From Chloroflexota bacterium (GTDB lineage Bacteria; Chloroflexota; UBA11872): 64,000 nucleotides of DNA. Positions within the stretch are counted from its first letter, which is position 1. The number at the start of each line of letters is the position of its first letter. A program made the translations under genes and the position numbers. Below are positions 1-7,727 of this stretch, piece after piece. The notes under the pieces were generated by a model. It was not told where the DNA came from and made no database searches. It saw only the letters and a program-made list of their open reading frames with translations. The stretch spans positions 78,843 through 142,842 of the forward strand of contig JAJEGF010000087.1 in the NCBI GenBank assembly GCA_022820025.1, written 5' to 3'.

Positions 1-561
1 AACTTCGACTTTCGCTGCCGCGGCTGCGCGGGCGAGGACCCGACCGGGCGCGAGTGGATTGATGGCTTCCGCGCGGCCTACCGGGAGTTGCGGGGCACGG
101 AACCGCCGATCGACATCTGGGGCATCCACGCCTACGAGATTGACTGGATCGACCCGCCCATGACGAACGTATCTGTGATGCAAGCGCAACTGGAAGGTCT
201 GCGGACCTACCTGGACAAGATTCCGGCGCACCGCGACCGCCCCATCTGGCTGACCGAGTTCGCAATCATCTGGGGCTACGACGACTGGCGTGTCGAAGAG
301 ACAGCGGACGGCGAAGCCCTGATCGCTCCCGCCGGCCGCTTCCGCGCAGATCTCATCGAGACATTCCTCGGCGACGCGTTGGACTGGCTGGAGTCCCGAG
401 GTCATCAGCTGGGCGTTGAACGCTGGTTCGTCTTCGCCGACCACGGGATTCCAGATCCGATCTTCACGACGTTCGCCGGCGTTTCGCTGCTCGAATCGCC
501 CGACGCCCGCTCGGACCTGACGCGCCTGGGGCGTGTCTTTCGCCGTCGGGCAATGACGTAG
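1..561 (+). CDS. Glycoside hydrolase-like protein, C-terminal part (5' truncated by window edge)
   Basis: The frame is open from base 1 with no stop, so the gene starts upstream of the window and only about 186 C-terminal residues are present. The motifs DIWGIHAYEIDW and, about 55 residues later, PIWLTEFAI resemble the strand ends of a TIM-barrel glycosidase of the glycosyl-hydrolase catalytic-core (asl1/GH39-like) type, where the Glu after Thr (LTE) is usually the nucleophile. The tail (WFVFADHG...FAGVSLLES) also fits that family. A DUF2723 gene follows after 7 bases, so the two probably share a transcript. Substrate unknown; the family call rests on motif resemblance only. Confidence 0.6.
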   Translation, partial: NFDFRCRGCAGEDPTGREWIDGFRAAYRELRGTEPPIDIWGIHAYEIDWIDPPMTNVSVMQAQLEGLRTYLDKIPAHRDRPIWLTEFAIIWGYDDWRVEETADGEALIAPAGRFRADLIETFLGDALDWLESRGHQLGVERWFVFADHGIPDPIFTTFAGVSLLESPDARSDLTRLGRVFRRRAMT

Positions 562-568
562 CCGCGGG

Positions 569-2110
569 ATGTGGCGAATACCCGACCGCTTCGCCGGTGC
601 CGCCGTGGGACTGAGCGCCTCGGTGGGCGTGCTGGCGGCCTATCTGCTGACGCTCGCTCCAGGAGTTGTGTGGTCCGGCGCTGGCATCGACAGCGGGGAC
701 CTGGCCGCCGCGACGGCCGTGGGAGGCGTGCCGCACCCCACCGGCTATCCGACCCTGATGTTGCTTGGACTGGCGGTGCGGGCAATCCCGCTCGGCGACC
801 TTGCGCTTCGGCTGAATGTCCTCACCGCGCTCGCGGCGGCCGGATCGCTGATTCCGCTCGGGCTGCTGGCGGCCCGGCTGCGGCCGCGATCGGGAATGCC
901 GGTTTCACTACCGGAGGCGGCCTCCGCAGCGTCGGGACTGACCCTTTACGGGCTGGCGCCGCTGGTCTGGTCGAACGCGATCGTCACCGAGGTCTACGCG
1001 CTGGCCAGCCTGTTGCTGTGGAGCGCGGTTTACGCAGCAGTTCGCGCACGAATTCACGCTTTCGGCGGCAGCGTCGCGCAGCGGTGGGCGTTCGCGTCCG
1101 GGATATTGCTTGGCCTTGGCATGGGCGCGCACATAACCGTGGCTCTCAGTGCTCCGGCGCTGATGGCGATCCTGCTTCGGGGGCGTTGGGGCTCCCGTTT
1201 GGGCCGCCGGCCGGCGGCTGTAGCGGCGGCGGGTCTTGTCGCGGGCTGCTCGGTCTTTGCCTACCTACCAGTCGCGGCGTCGCTGGACCCACCGATCAAC
1301 TGGGGCGACCCATCGAACCTCGAGCGGTTCTGGTCGGTCGTCAGCGGCGAGATCTACCGCTCGCGCCTGGGCGGAAACGACGTGGGCACTACCGCGGCCA
1401 AGGCGGCCTGGCTGCTGGGCGAACCCGCGCGCCAGCTAACGTGGGTCCTGCTGCCGCTGCTGGCAGCTGGCGGCGCGTCGCTGACCCGAAGGCACGCATG
1501 GGCCGCGCTGGCGACGGGATGGATCGCGCTCAGCGCATTGGCCGTAGGCGCCCTCTACAACTCCCGCGACGATGAAGTGCTCATCCTGCCGGTGCTGGCC
1601 GTGGCTGCCGTGTGGTCATTAGTAGGCGTGGACGAGATCGCGCGACTGGCCGCCGCCGCCGGGACGGGCATCGGACGTCTTGTTGCGGCAGTCCTACCGG
1701 CGCTGCTCGTCTCCGCGGCAGTCATTCGCGGCACGGAGCTTGCTCCTGAAGTCTCCATGCGCAACGCCACGCACGCCCAGGCGTTCGCGCACGCGGCGCT
1801 GGCGCAGGCCGATCCCAACACCGTGATCCTTACCCAGGACGACCGTGCCACGTTTCCGCTGTGGTACGAGCGAAATGCGCCGGACGGAAAGTCCGACGTG
1901 ACCATCGTCGACCTGAGACTGTGGCAATTCGCCTGGTACCGGGAAACGTTCGGCCGGCGTACCGGCCTGCCAACGGCAGCACCGCCAGAGCAACTGCTGG
2001 CCGCCGGTACATGGCCGTCGAGCCGGCCGCTCTGGGCCGTGGACATCGAGGTGAGCGGCGACAGGTCGTCCGACGTACTGGCCACCGTACGGACGCTTAA
2101 CGAGCCGTGA
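569..2110 (+). CDS. DUF2723 multi-pass membrane protein
   Basis: This 513-residue protein is strongly hydrophobic with at least eight likely membrane segments. Near the N-terminus (about residues 35-65) it has the DUF2723 signature: SGDLAAAT followed by PHPTGYP, equivalent to the acidic loop and HPPGYP motif of the family. DUF2723 proteins are distantly related to GT-C glycosyltransferases such as protein O-mannosyltransferases, so transfer of a lipid-linked sugar on the outer face of the membrane is plausible but unproven. The C-terminal roughly 130 residues are less hydrophobic and probably extracytoplasmic. The stop overlaps the GTG start of the next gene in a GTGA arrangement. Confidence 0.75.
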   Translation: MWRIPDRFAGAAVGLSASVGVLAAYLLTLAPGVVWSGAGIDSGDLAAATAVGGVPHPTGYPTLMLLGLAVRAIPLGDLALRLNVLTALAAAGSLIPLGLLAARLRPRSGMPVSLPEAASAASGLTLYGLAPLVWSNAIVTEVYALASLLLWSAVYAAVRARIHAFGGSVAQRWAFASGILLGLGMGAHITVALSAPALMAILLRGRWGSRLGRRPAAVAAAGLVAGCSVFAYLPVAASLDPPINWGDPSNLERFWSVVSGEIYRSRLGGNDVGTTAAKAAWLLGEPARQLTWVLLPLLAAGGASLTRRHAWAALATGWIALSALAVGALYNSRDDEVLILPVLAVAAVWSLVGVDEIARLAAAAGTGIGRLVAAVLPALLVSAAVIRGTELAPEVSMRNATHAQAFAHAALAQADPNTVILTQDDRATFPLWYERNAPDGKSDVTIVDLRLWQFAWYRETFGRRTGLPTAAPPEQLLAAGTWPSSRPLWAVDIEVSGDRSSDVLATVRTLNEP

Positions 2111-2724
2111 ACCGCTGGCTCGCGGCCGGCATGGCCGCCGCGCTCCTCGTGCTGCTGGTGGCTGCGGCGCTCTGGCCATCGGCGCCTCCGCCGGCGAGGG
2201 CGCAGACCGCGCCGGACGTGCGGCTGCGCGAGACCGAGACGCCGCCAGCACGGAAGACCGCCGGGCCGCCGGATGCGTCGCGGCTGACGCTGCGGTTATC
2301 CAGCGCAGCCCTGGACGAGGACGGGCGCGCCCTGCCTGACGGCGCGGATCTGACGCTGCTGGCTCAACCCACCTACGTGGCGCTGCCCAGCGCAGGGCCG
2401 AACCTGGTGCGCATATCGCCGGCGATCACGGTCACTGCTCGCGACGCCGGAGGCCAAGAGATTGGACTCTCGCCGACGGCTCGCCTGACGTTCAGGCAGC
2501 CAGGGGCCGCATCCGCCGGCGTTTACCGTCTTGGCGGCGACGCCTGGCATCCGGTCGAGGCGGTCGCGCTTGGCCGGGCGCTGGTGGTGCAGCCGGTCGG
2601 TCCGGGCACGTATGCCCTGTTCGCCGCGCTGCCGCCGGACTGGCCGGTGCGGCACGACGTGTTGACGGCGCTGGCGCTCAACGCCGCGCGGCTGGTGGTG
2701 GACGACCTGGCGCCGAACTCGTGA
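2107..2724 (+). CDS. Exported protein of unknown function
   Basis: A 205-residue protein whose GTG start overlaps the stop of the DUF2723 gene (GTGA), implying translational coupling. The N-terminus (MNRWLAAGMAAALLVLLVAAALW, then a Pro/Ala-rich stretch ending ARA) is a clear signal peptide or membrane anchor. The mature part looks beta-rich and Ig-like: short hydrophobic strands with a central ARLTFRQPGAASAGVYRLGGDAWH region, and no Cys pairs or catalytic motif. I do not recognise the family. The coupling suggests it is an extracytoplasmic partner of the upstream membrane protein. Confidence 0.6.
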   Translation: MNRWLAAGMAAALLVLLVAAALWPSAPPPARAQTAPDVRLRETETPPARKTAGPPDASRLTLRLSSAALDEDGRALPDGADLTLLAQPTYVALPSAGPNLVRISPAITVTARDAGGQEIGLSPTARLTFRQPGAASAGVYRLGGDAWHPVEAVALGRALVVQPVGPGTYALFAALPPDWPVRHDVLTALALNAARLVVDDLAPNS

Positions 2725-2804
2725 GGTTTCAGGTCGGCGGGCTAAGGTAGCGGGGTATCCGGCGGGTGGCGCGCCGCGGATGGGCGCGCGGAGGAGTTGA
2801 CGGG

Positions 2805-4010
2805 ATGTCGAAGACCATCGTGGTGATTGGCGCGCTGGATACGAAGGGCGACGAGTTCGCCTTCGTGCGGGGCGAGATCGAGCGTCGGGGTCACCGGGCG
2901 CTGGTGATCGATAGCGGGGTGATCGGGGAACCCGGATTCGAACCGGACGTTTCGGCCGCGGAGGTCGCGGCGGCGGGCGGCACCAGCCTGGCGGAACTGC
3001 GGGCGCAGGGCGACCGAGGCACGGCGATTGGCGTGATGGCCGCCGGCGGGGCGGAGATCGTGCGCGGGCTGCACGCGGAGGGCCGGATCGACGGGGTGCT
3101 GAGCATGGGCGGCAGCGCCGGCACGGCGGTGGGCACGGCGGCGATGCGGGCGTTGCCGGTGGGCGTGCCGAAGGTGATGGTGAGTACGGTGGCCTCGGGC
3201 GACACGAGCGGCTACGTGGACACCAAGGACGTGGTGATGGTGCCCTCGATCGTGGACGTGGCGGGAGTCAATCGAATCAGCGCGCGCATTTACGCGAACG
3301 CGGTGGGCGCGGTGACGGGCATGGTGGAAACGGCGTCCCCGGAGATCGAGGACAAGCCGCTGATCGCGGCCTCGATGTTCGGCAACACGACGCCGGCGGT
3401 GGAGCGCTGCCGCGAGCGGCTGGACGCGCTGGGCTACGAGGTGCTGGTGTTCCACGCCACGGGCACGGGCGGGCGCACGATGGAAGACGTGATTGCGGGC
3501 GGGTTTGCGAGCGGCGTGCTGGACGTGACGACCACGGAGTGGGCGGACGAACTGGTGGGCGGCGTGATGGCGGCGGGTCCCACGAGGATGGACGCGGCGG
3601 CGGCGCAGGGGGTCCCGCAGGTGATCGCGCCGGGCTGCCTGGACATGGTGAATTTCCAGGCGCCGGCGACGATTCCGGACAAGTTCGAGGGCCGCCGCTT
3701 CCACTACTGGAATCCCAACGTGTCGCTAATGCGCACGGACCCGGAGGAGAACGCGGAACTGGGCCGCATCCTGGCCGAGAAGGCGAATGGATCGTCGGCG
3801 CCCGCGGCGATTTTCCTGCCGCTGAAGGGGCTGTCGTTGCTTGGGGCGCCGGGCCAGGAGTTCCACTGGCCGGAGGCTGACCAGGCGCTGTTTGACGCGA
3901 TCAAGCGGCACGTGCGCGAGGACATTCCCGTTTACGAGTTGGATCTCAACGTGAATGACGAGGCGTTTGCCGACGCGATGACGGACAAGCTGCTGGAGTA
4001 CCTGGGGTAA
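2805..4010 (+). CDS. Tm-1-like ATP-binding (UPF0261) protein
   Basis: About 401 residues. I chose the ATG at 2805 (MSKTIVVIGALDTKGDEF) because GAGGAG lies 9 bases upstream; a GTG at 2766 would add an unconserved Arg-rich leader. The N-terminus IGALDTKGDE, the SMGGSAGT loop near residue 105, and the C-terminal FLPLKGLSLLGAPGQEFHWPEAD stretch are hallmarks of the UPF0261/Tm-1-like family. The plant homologue is the N-terminal ATP-binding domain of the tomato mosaic virus resistance protein Tm-1; bacterial function is unknown. The next gene encodes the TIM-barrel domain that is fused to it in plants, so the two products probably form one complex. Confidence 0.88.
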   Translation: MSKTIVVIGALDTKGDEFAFVRGEIERRGHRALVIDSGVIGEPGFEPDVSAAEVAAAGGTSLAELRAQGDRGTAIGVMAAGGAEIVRGLHAEGRIDGVLSMGGSAGTAVGTAAMRALPVGVPKVMVSTVASGDTSGYVDTKDVVMVPSIVDVAGVNRISARIYANAVGAVTGMVETASPEIEDKPLIAASMFGNTTPAVERCRERLDALGYEVLVFHATGTGGRTMEDVIAGGFASGVLDVTTTEWADELVGGVMAAGPTRMDAAAAQGVPQVIAPGCLDMVNFQAPATIPDKFEGRRFHYWNPNVSLMRTDPEENAELGRILAEKANGSSAPAAIFLPLKGLSLLGAPGQEFHWPEADQALFDAIKRHVREDIPVYELDLNVNDEAFADAMTDKLLEYLG

Positions 4011-4070
4011 GGATGCACACCTTGGCCGGGCTGAACGAAAGCGGCGCACACGAACGAAAGGAACGCGCGC

Positions 4071-4901
4071 ATGCCGTATATCCCACGGGCTGAGGCGCTG
4101 CGGCGCCTGCGGGCCACGCTGGACGCGGGCGAGCCGATCATCGGCTGCGGGGCCGGCACCGGCATTACCGCCAAGTTCGCCGAGCAGGGCGGCGCGGACC
4201 TGATCATCATCTATAACTCGGGCCGCTTCCGGATGGCGGGCCGCGGGTCGTTGTCCGGGATGATGCCCTTTGGCGACGCCAACGCGATCGTGGTGGACAT
4301 GGCGTCGGAAGTGTTGCCGGTGGTGCAGGACACGCCGGTGCTGGCGGGGGTTTGCGGGACGGACCCGTTCCGGCTGATGCCCACGTTCCTGAAGCAGCTG
4401 AAGGCCATGGGCTTCGACGGCGTGCAGAACTTCCCGACGGTGGGGCTAATCGACGGCATCTTTCGCCAGGGCCTGGAAGAGACCAACATGGGCTTTGGCC
4501 TGGAGGTGGACCTGATTCGCCAGGCCCACGAGCTGGACATGCTGACCTGTCCGTACGTATTCGACCCCGACCAGGCGGTGGCGATGAGCAGGGCCGGGGC
4601 GGACGTGCTGGTGCCGCACATGGGGCTGACGACGAAGGGCTCGATCGGCGCCACGACCGCGCTGACGCTGGACGACGCGGTGGCGAGCGTGCAGGCCATT
4701 CACGACGCCGCCGTGGCCGAGAAGCCGGACGCGGTGGTGCTGTGCCACGGCGGGCCGATTGCCGATCCCAGCGACGTGCGCCATGTGCTGGCGAATACCG
4801 AAGGCGTGGCCGGGTTCTTTGGGGCATCCAGCATCGAACGGCTGCCGACGGAAGTCGGCATCCGCGAACAGGTGGAGGCGCTGAAGGCGGCCAAGGGCTA
4901 G
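4071..4901 (+). CDS. Phosphoenolpyruvate hydrolase-family TIM-barrel protein
   Basis: 276 residues, starting at an ATG preceded by GAAAGGA. Motifs typical of the family include [20 protein letters not shown] near residue 24, [17 protein letters not shown] near residue 92, and a C-terminal VLCHGGPI. The family belongs to the PEP mutase/isocitrate lyase-like barrels; the actual reaction has not been established for most members. It lies 60 bases after the Tm-1-like gene, and the plant Tm-1 protein is a fusion of exactly these two domains. A coupled role in cleaving or processing a small organic acid is an inference. Confidence 0.85.
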   Translation: MPYIPRAEALRRLRATLDAGEPIIGCGAGTGITAKFAEQGGADLIIIYNSGRFRMAGRGSLSGMMPFGDANAIVVDMASEVLPVVQDTPVLAGVCGTDPFRLMPTFLKQLKAMGFDGVQNFPTVGLIDGIFRQGLEETNMGFGLEVDLIRQAHELDMLTCPYVFDPDQAVAMSRAGADVLVPHMGLTTKGSIGATTALTLDDAVASVQAIHDAAVAEKPDAVVLCHGGPIADPSDVRHVLANTEGVAGFFGASSIERLPTEVGIREQVEALKAAKG

Positions 4902-4947
4902 ATGCCGGCATTAGCCGGTCGTGCAACGCCTGTCTGAGAGGTTTCGC

Positions 4948-5598
4948 GTGGGCCGCCTAGCGAAGGACGACAGCACGATCACGGCCGCGGTTATCACCGG
5001 CGAGCACCGGTTCGACGTGCCCGGGTTCCAGGCGGCGTTCCGGAGCATGGCGGATGTCGATGTCTATCCGCAGGACCTGGACAACTTCGTGGCCGATCTG
5101 GGCGGCGCGCGCGACGCGTATGACGTGCTGGTGTTCTATAACTTCCACCGGCCGGCGCCGGATGAGCGGACGGCCGCCTCGCTCGATTCGCTGGGGGAGA
5201 CCTCGCAGGGCATCGTGGTTTTGCACCACGCGCTGCTGGCCTTTCCCGAGTGGCCGCGCTGGTCCGAGATCTGCGGCATTGACGACCGCACGTTCGGCTA
5301 CCACATGGATCAGCGGGTTCCGGTGCAGGTGGCGGATCCGGACCATCCCATTACCGCCGGGCTGGCCGACTGGGAACTGCCGGACGAGACGTACACGATG
5401 TCCAGCGCCGACGAAGGCAGCCGCATCCTGCTGTCCACCGACCACGCCCTGAGCATGCGAACGCTGGCCTGGACGCGGCAGTTCGGGAAGTCGCGCGTGC
5501 TCTGCTTCCAGTCGGGCCACGACAACGACGCCTATGCCGACCCCGGCTTCCGCACCGTGCTGCACCGCGGCATCCGCTGGGCCGCCGGGGCGCTCTAG
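4948..5598 (+). CDS. ThuA-like (class I glutamine amidotransferase-fold) protein
   Basis: About 216 residues. I prefer the GTG at 4948 because GAGAGG sits 6 bases upstream; a GTG at 4921 adds nine residues with no obvious ribosome site. The pattern ITGEHRFDVPGF near the start, DVLVFYNFHRP, GIVVLHHALLAFPEW, and late HPITAGL and QSGHDNDAY motifs match the ThuA/trehalose-utilisation domain, a flavodoxin-like fold often linked to sugar catabolism in Chloroflexota and Planctomycetota. No catalytic Cys is seen at the expected elbow, as in most ThuA proteins. Its place after the Tm-1 pair suggests the same operon. Confidence 0.75.
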   Translation: MGRLAKDDSTITAAVITGEHRFDVPGFQAAFRSMADVDVYPQDLDNFVADLGGARDAYDVLVFYNFHRPAPDERTAASLDSLGETSQGIVVLHHALLAFPEWPRWSEICGIDDRTFGYHMDQRVPVQVADPDHPITAGLADWELPDETYTMSSADEGSRILLSTDHALSMRTLAWTRQFGKSRVLCFQSGHDNDAYADPGFRTVLHRGIRWAAGAL

Positions 5599-5620
5599 CC
5601 GAGGCTGAGGAGGGACTGCC

Positions 5621-6601
5621 ATGCGTGCGCTGGTAACCGTGCTGGAGAACGACGGACGCCGAGGCAAGCGGCTGGTCCATGACTGGCCCGAGTACACCGA
5701 CCCGCTCCGAGCCAACGAGATCAAGACCCGCACCCTCTACAGCGGGATCACCAACGGCACCGAACGCAACAACATGCTGGGCGGCAACTACTCGAGACCC
5801 GATCACGAGTTGCCATCGAACGAGGGCTACCAAAGCGTCGGTGAGGTGATTGCGCTGGGGCCCGAGGTCGCAGATTTGAGCCTCGGCGACCTTGTGTTCA
5901 TCGGCGCCCATAGCGGTACGCAGCGCAGCCCGGCCGGCCACGTGGAGTTCGTCACCATCGCGGAGGACGACCTGGTTCTCAAGCTCCCATCCGAAATCGA
6001 CCCGGTCCACGCCGCGCTGTTTGGCATGGGCGGCGTGGCGATGCGCAGCTGTCGCAACGCCGAGCTGCAGATGGGCGAGCGTCTGCTGATCGTGGGCGGG
6101 GCCGGCTGCATCGGGCAGATGGCGGCGCAGATCGCCGCCGTCATGGGTGCGCGCGTGACTATCGGCGACGTGGCCGGACTGCGGCTGGACCTGGCCCGCT
6201 CTATCGGCGCCGCCGAAGCCGTGGTTGATGTCTCCGGGGACGGCTGGGACCGGCACATCGGCGAGGGCGCCTACGACGCCGTCATTGACTTTGCGGGCGT
6301 GCCCGGCATGGAGGACAAGCTGATCACGTGCGTCCGCCTGCATGGGCGCGTGATCCTGGTCGCGGGCCGCTGGGAGGTGAAGTACACCTTCAGGACCGGC
6401 CAGGGCCAGGAGATCACCATCAAGCAGAACAGCCACTTCGACCGCGACGACCTGCAGAATCTCTACCGCCTGGTCGGCCGGGGACTGGTGCGTATCGAAC
6501 CGCTGATCCAGGACGTCGTTCCGGCCGCCGGAGCGCCTCCCATCTACGCCACGCTGCGCGACGACTCGTCCAAACTCATGGGCACGGTGTTTCGGTGGTG
6601 A
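5621..6601 (+). CDS. Medium-chain dehydrogenase/reductase (zinc-independent type)
   Basis: 326 residues, ATG preceded by GAGGAGGG. The nucleotide-binding motif VGGAGCIGQMAAQIA (about residues 161-175) places it in the MDR superfamily. The usual GHE zinc-ligand site is replaced by NEGYQSVGEV near residue 67, and no four-Cys structural zinc lobe is present, so it is probably a zinc-independent NAD(P)H reductase. It is the last gene of the 2805-6601 run, 22 bases after the ThuA-like gene. Substrate unknown; a keto or enol intermediate made by the upstream enzymes is one possibility. Confidence 0.78.
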   Translation: MRALVTVLENDGRRGKRLVHDWPEYTDPLRANEIKTRTLYSGITNGTERNNMLGGNYSRPDHELPSNEGYQSVGEVIALGPEVADLSLGDLVFIGAHSGTQRSPAGHVEFVTIAEDDLVLKLPSEIDPVHAALFGMGGVAMRSCRNAELQMGERLLIVGGAGCIGQMAAQIAAVMGARVTIGDVAGLRLDLARSIGAAEAVVDVSGDGWDRHIGEGAYDAVIDFAGVPGMEDKLITCVRLHGRVILVAGRWEVKYTFRTGQGQEITIKQNSHFDRDDLQNLYRLVGRGLVRIEPLIQDVVPAAGAPPIYATLRDDSSKLMGTVFRW

Positions 6602-6667
6602 GACCCGGCTGACGGAAAGACGCGACATTCAGCCAGGTCGCGGCGACGGCAGATATCCGGCCACCGT

Positions 6668-6696
6668 TTGCCTAATCCGAGCGTAGTCGTTCTAAT
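6668..6696 (+). promoter_or_regulatory. Promoter of small lipoprotein 1
   Basis: TTGCCT at 6668-6673, a 17-base spacer, and TCTAAT at 6691-6696, followed 33 bases later by the GTG start. The same layout (TTGC.. / 17 / T.TAAT) occurs upstream of the two neighbouring copies, which supports a real housekeeping-sigma promoter. Confidence 0.6.
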
Positions 6697-6728
6697 GTTC
6701 ATGGTTCGAAGCATCGGGAGACGGTGCA

Positions 6729-6917
6729 GTGGAAAAACGACCGCGGCGGCCCCTCACCCGGCGACGGTTCGGCGGAGCCCTGCTGGCCGGGCTTGCGGTT
6801 GCGGCCGTCGGGCTTGGACCGGCCTGCGGGGGCGGTGCCGATGACGGCGCGGGATCGCGCGACGATCCTTTTCCGTATGCGGATCCCAATGCCCGCTGCG
6901 GCAACGTGCGCTGCTAG
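6729..6917 (+). CDS. Small lipoprotein, copy 1 of a tandem trio
   Basis: 62 residues from a GTG with GGGAG upstream. It has a twin-arginine-like start (LTRRRFGG), a hydrophobic stretch, and a lipobox-like GPAC at residues 33-36. The mature part is only about 27 residues: a Gly/Asp-rich linker and then the conserved tail DDPFPYADPNARCGN ending in Cys, which gives two Cys for a possible disulfide. Two homologous copies follow within 650 bases. No known family was recognised. The copies share the DDPFP...CGN tail, so purifying selection is likely, but the function is unknown. Confidence 0.7.
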   Translation: MEKRPRRPLTRRRFGGALLAGLAVAAVGLGPACGGGADDGAGSRDDPFPYADPNARCGNVRC

Positions 6918-6951
6918 CACCGCGCGCCTACGGCCATTGGCAATTGCGCGC

Positions 6952-6980
6952 TTGCAGTCGCTGCCGGCATCCGTTCTAAT
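6952..6980 (+). promoter_or_regulatory. Promoter of small lipoprotein 2
   Basis: TTGCAG at 6952-6957, a 17-base spacer and TCTAAT at 6975-6980. The bases just downstream (AGTCACGACCCGAACAATC) match the equivalent stretch in front of copy 1, so the duplicated unit includes its own promoter and leader. Confidence 0.6.
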
Positions 6981-7012
6981 AGTCACGACCCGAACAATCT
7001 GGGGGCTCCGGG

Positions 7013-7204
7013 GTGGACAGGAAATCCCCGCGCACGCTCACCCGTCGACGGTTTAGCGGAGCCGTCCTCGGTGCGTTCGCGGTCATGGCCGTCGGCCTTG
7101 GCGCGGCCTGCGGGGACGACGGTTCGACCGCAGGCACTCGCGACGACCCCTTCCCTGTCAAGGACCCAAGGTCCCGCTGCGGCAACCTGGGAACAAGCTG
7201 CTAA
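7013..7204 (+). CDS. Small lipoprotein, copy 2 of a tandem trio
   Basis: 63 residues, GTG start. It has the same plan as copy 1: LTRRRFSG near the N-terminus, the hydrophobic AVLGAFAVMAVGLGA stretch, a lipobox GAAC, a short Asp/Thr/Gly linker, and the tail DDPFPVKDPRSRCGN followed four residues later by a terminal Cys. The membrane-targeting half is closer to copy 3 than to copy 1, so copies 2 and 3 are probably the more recent duplicates. It likely sits as a lipid-anchored peptide on the outer face of the membrane. Confidence 0.7.
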   Translation: MDRKSPRTLTRRRFSGAVLGAFAVMAVGLGAACGDDGSTAGTRDDPFPVKDPRSRCGNLGTSC

Positions 7205-7309
7205 CGCGAGTCCCGTCGCTGGGGAGATCTCGAGGCCTCGAGCCGGAGCGTTGGCTGCCGATTCGGGCGCCGACGAACCACTCTGCGTCCGCGGCGTCCG
7301 GGGCCGCGT

Positions 7310-7338
7310 TTGCCAAGGCCGTCCGCTCTCGCTGTAAT
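7310..7338 (+). promoter_or_regulatory. Promoter of small lipoprotein 3
   Basis: TTGCCA at 7310-7315 (five of six consensus), a 17-base spacer and TGTAAT at 7333-7338 (five of six). It is followed by the same leader pattern as copy 1 (GGTTACGGTCGAAGCATC), ending at GTG 7370 behind AGGAG. Confidence 0.65.
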
Positions 7339-7369
7339 GGTTACGGTCGAAGCATCAGGAGACGGCGCA

Positions 7370-7555
7370 GTGAACAAGAGACTCCGGCGGACGTTCACTC
7401 GACGACGGTTTAGCGGAGCCCTGCTCGGCGCGTTCGCGGTCATGGCCGTCGGCCTTAGCGCGGCCTGCGGCGACTCCGGGAGTACCGCGGGCACTCGCGA
7501 CGACCCCTTCCCCTACAAGGACCCCAAAGCCCACTGCGGCAACGACGGTTGCTGA
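7370..7555 (+). CDS. Small lipoprotein, copy 3 of a tandem trio
   Basis: 61 residues, starting at the GTG at 7370 that follows AGGAG; an upstream in-frame ATG would include the promoter and is rejected. Features are FTRRRFSG, the hydrophobic ALLGAFAVMAVGLSA stretch, a lipobox SAAC, and the tail DDPFPYKDPKAHCGNDGC. Both tail Cys are conserved across all three copies. The downstream 172 bases up to the PhyH gene hold no further copy. Confidence 0.7.
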   Translation: MNKRLRRTFTRRRFSGALLGAFAVMAVGLSAACGDSGSTAGTRDDPFPYKDPKAHCGNDGC

Positions 7556-7727
7556 CTCCGATGGGGTGGGCGGCGAGGTGCCCATGGCCGCCTCGCCCCT
7601 TTCCGTCGGTGAGTCTGACTCCGCCACCGTTGGCGTTGCTAGCATTCCGTAAGTTGCAGCCGTTGCCTGCCCGGAGCAGGCGAACGCACGAACGGCCGGG
7701 CCGCTAGGTCCGCCGGCGGAGACGACA

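Larger units (their letters stand above)
6668..7555 (+). repeat. Tandem triplication of a promoter-plus-lipoprotein unit
   Basis: Three diverged units, each made of TTGC../17/T.TAAT promoter, a leader of about 30 bases containing CGAA..ATC, a GTG start and a 61-63 residue lipoprotein. Unit starts are about 284 and 358 bases apart. The conserved parts are the promoter, signal sequence and Cys tail; the linkers and intergenic DNA have diverged. Confidence 0.7.

Noticed and set aside
2742..3704. Open frame antisense to the Tm-1-like gene (320 codons)
   Set aside because: Arg/His-rich shadow frame without a ribosome site; the + strand gene has a complete family signature.
6729..7555. The lipoprotein trio as selenoproteins, because TGA ends copy 3
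   Set aside because: Copies 1 and 2 end with TAG and TAA at the equivalent place, and the Cys tail is complete before the stop.
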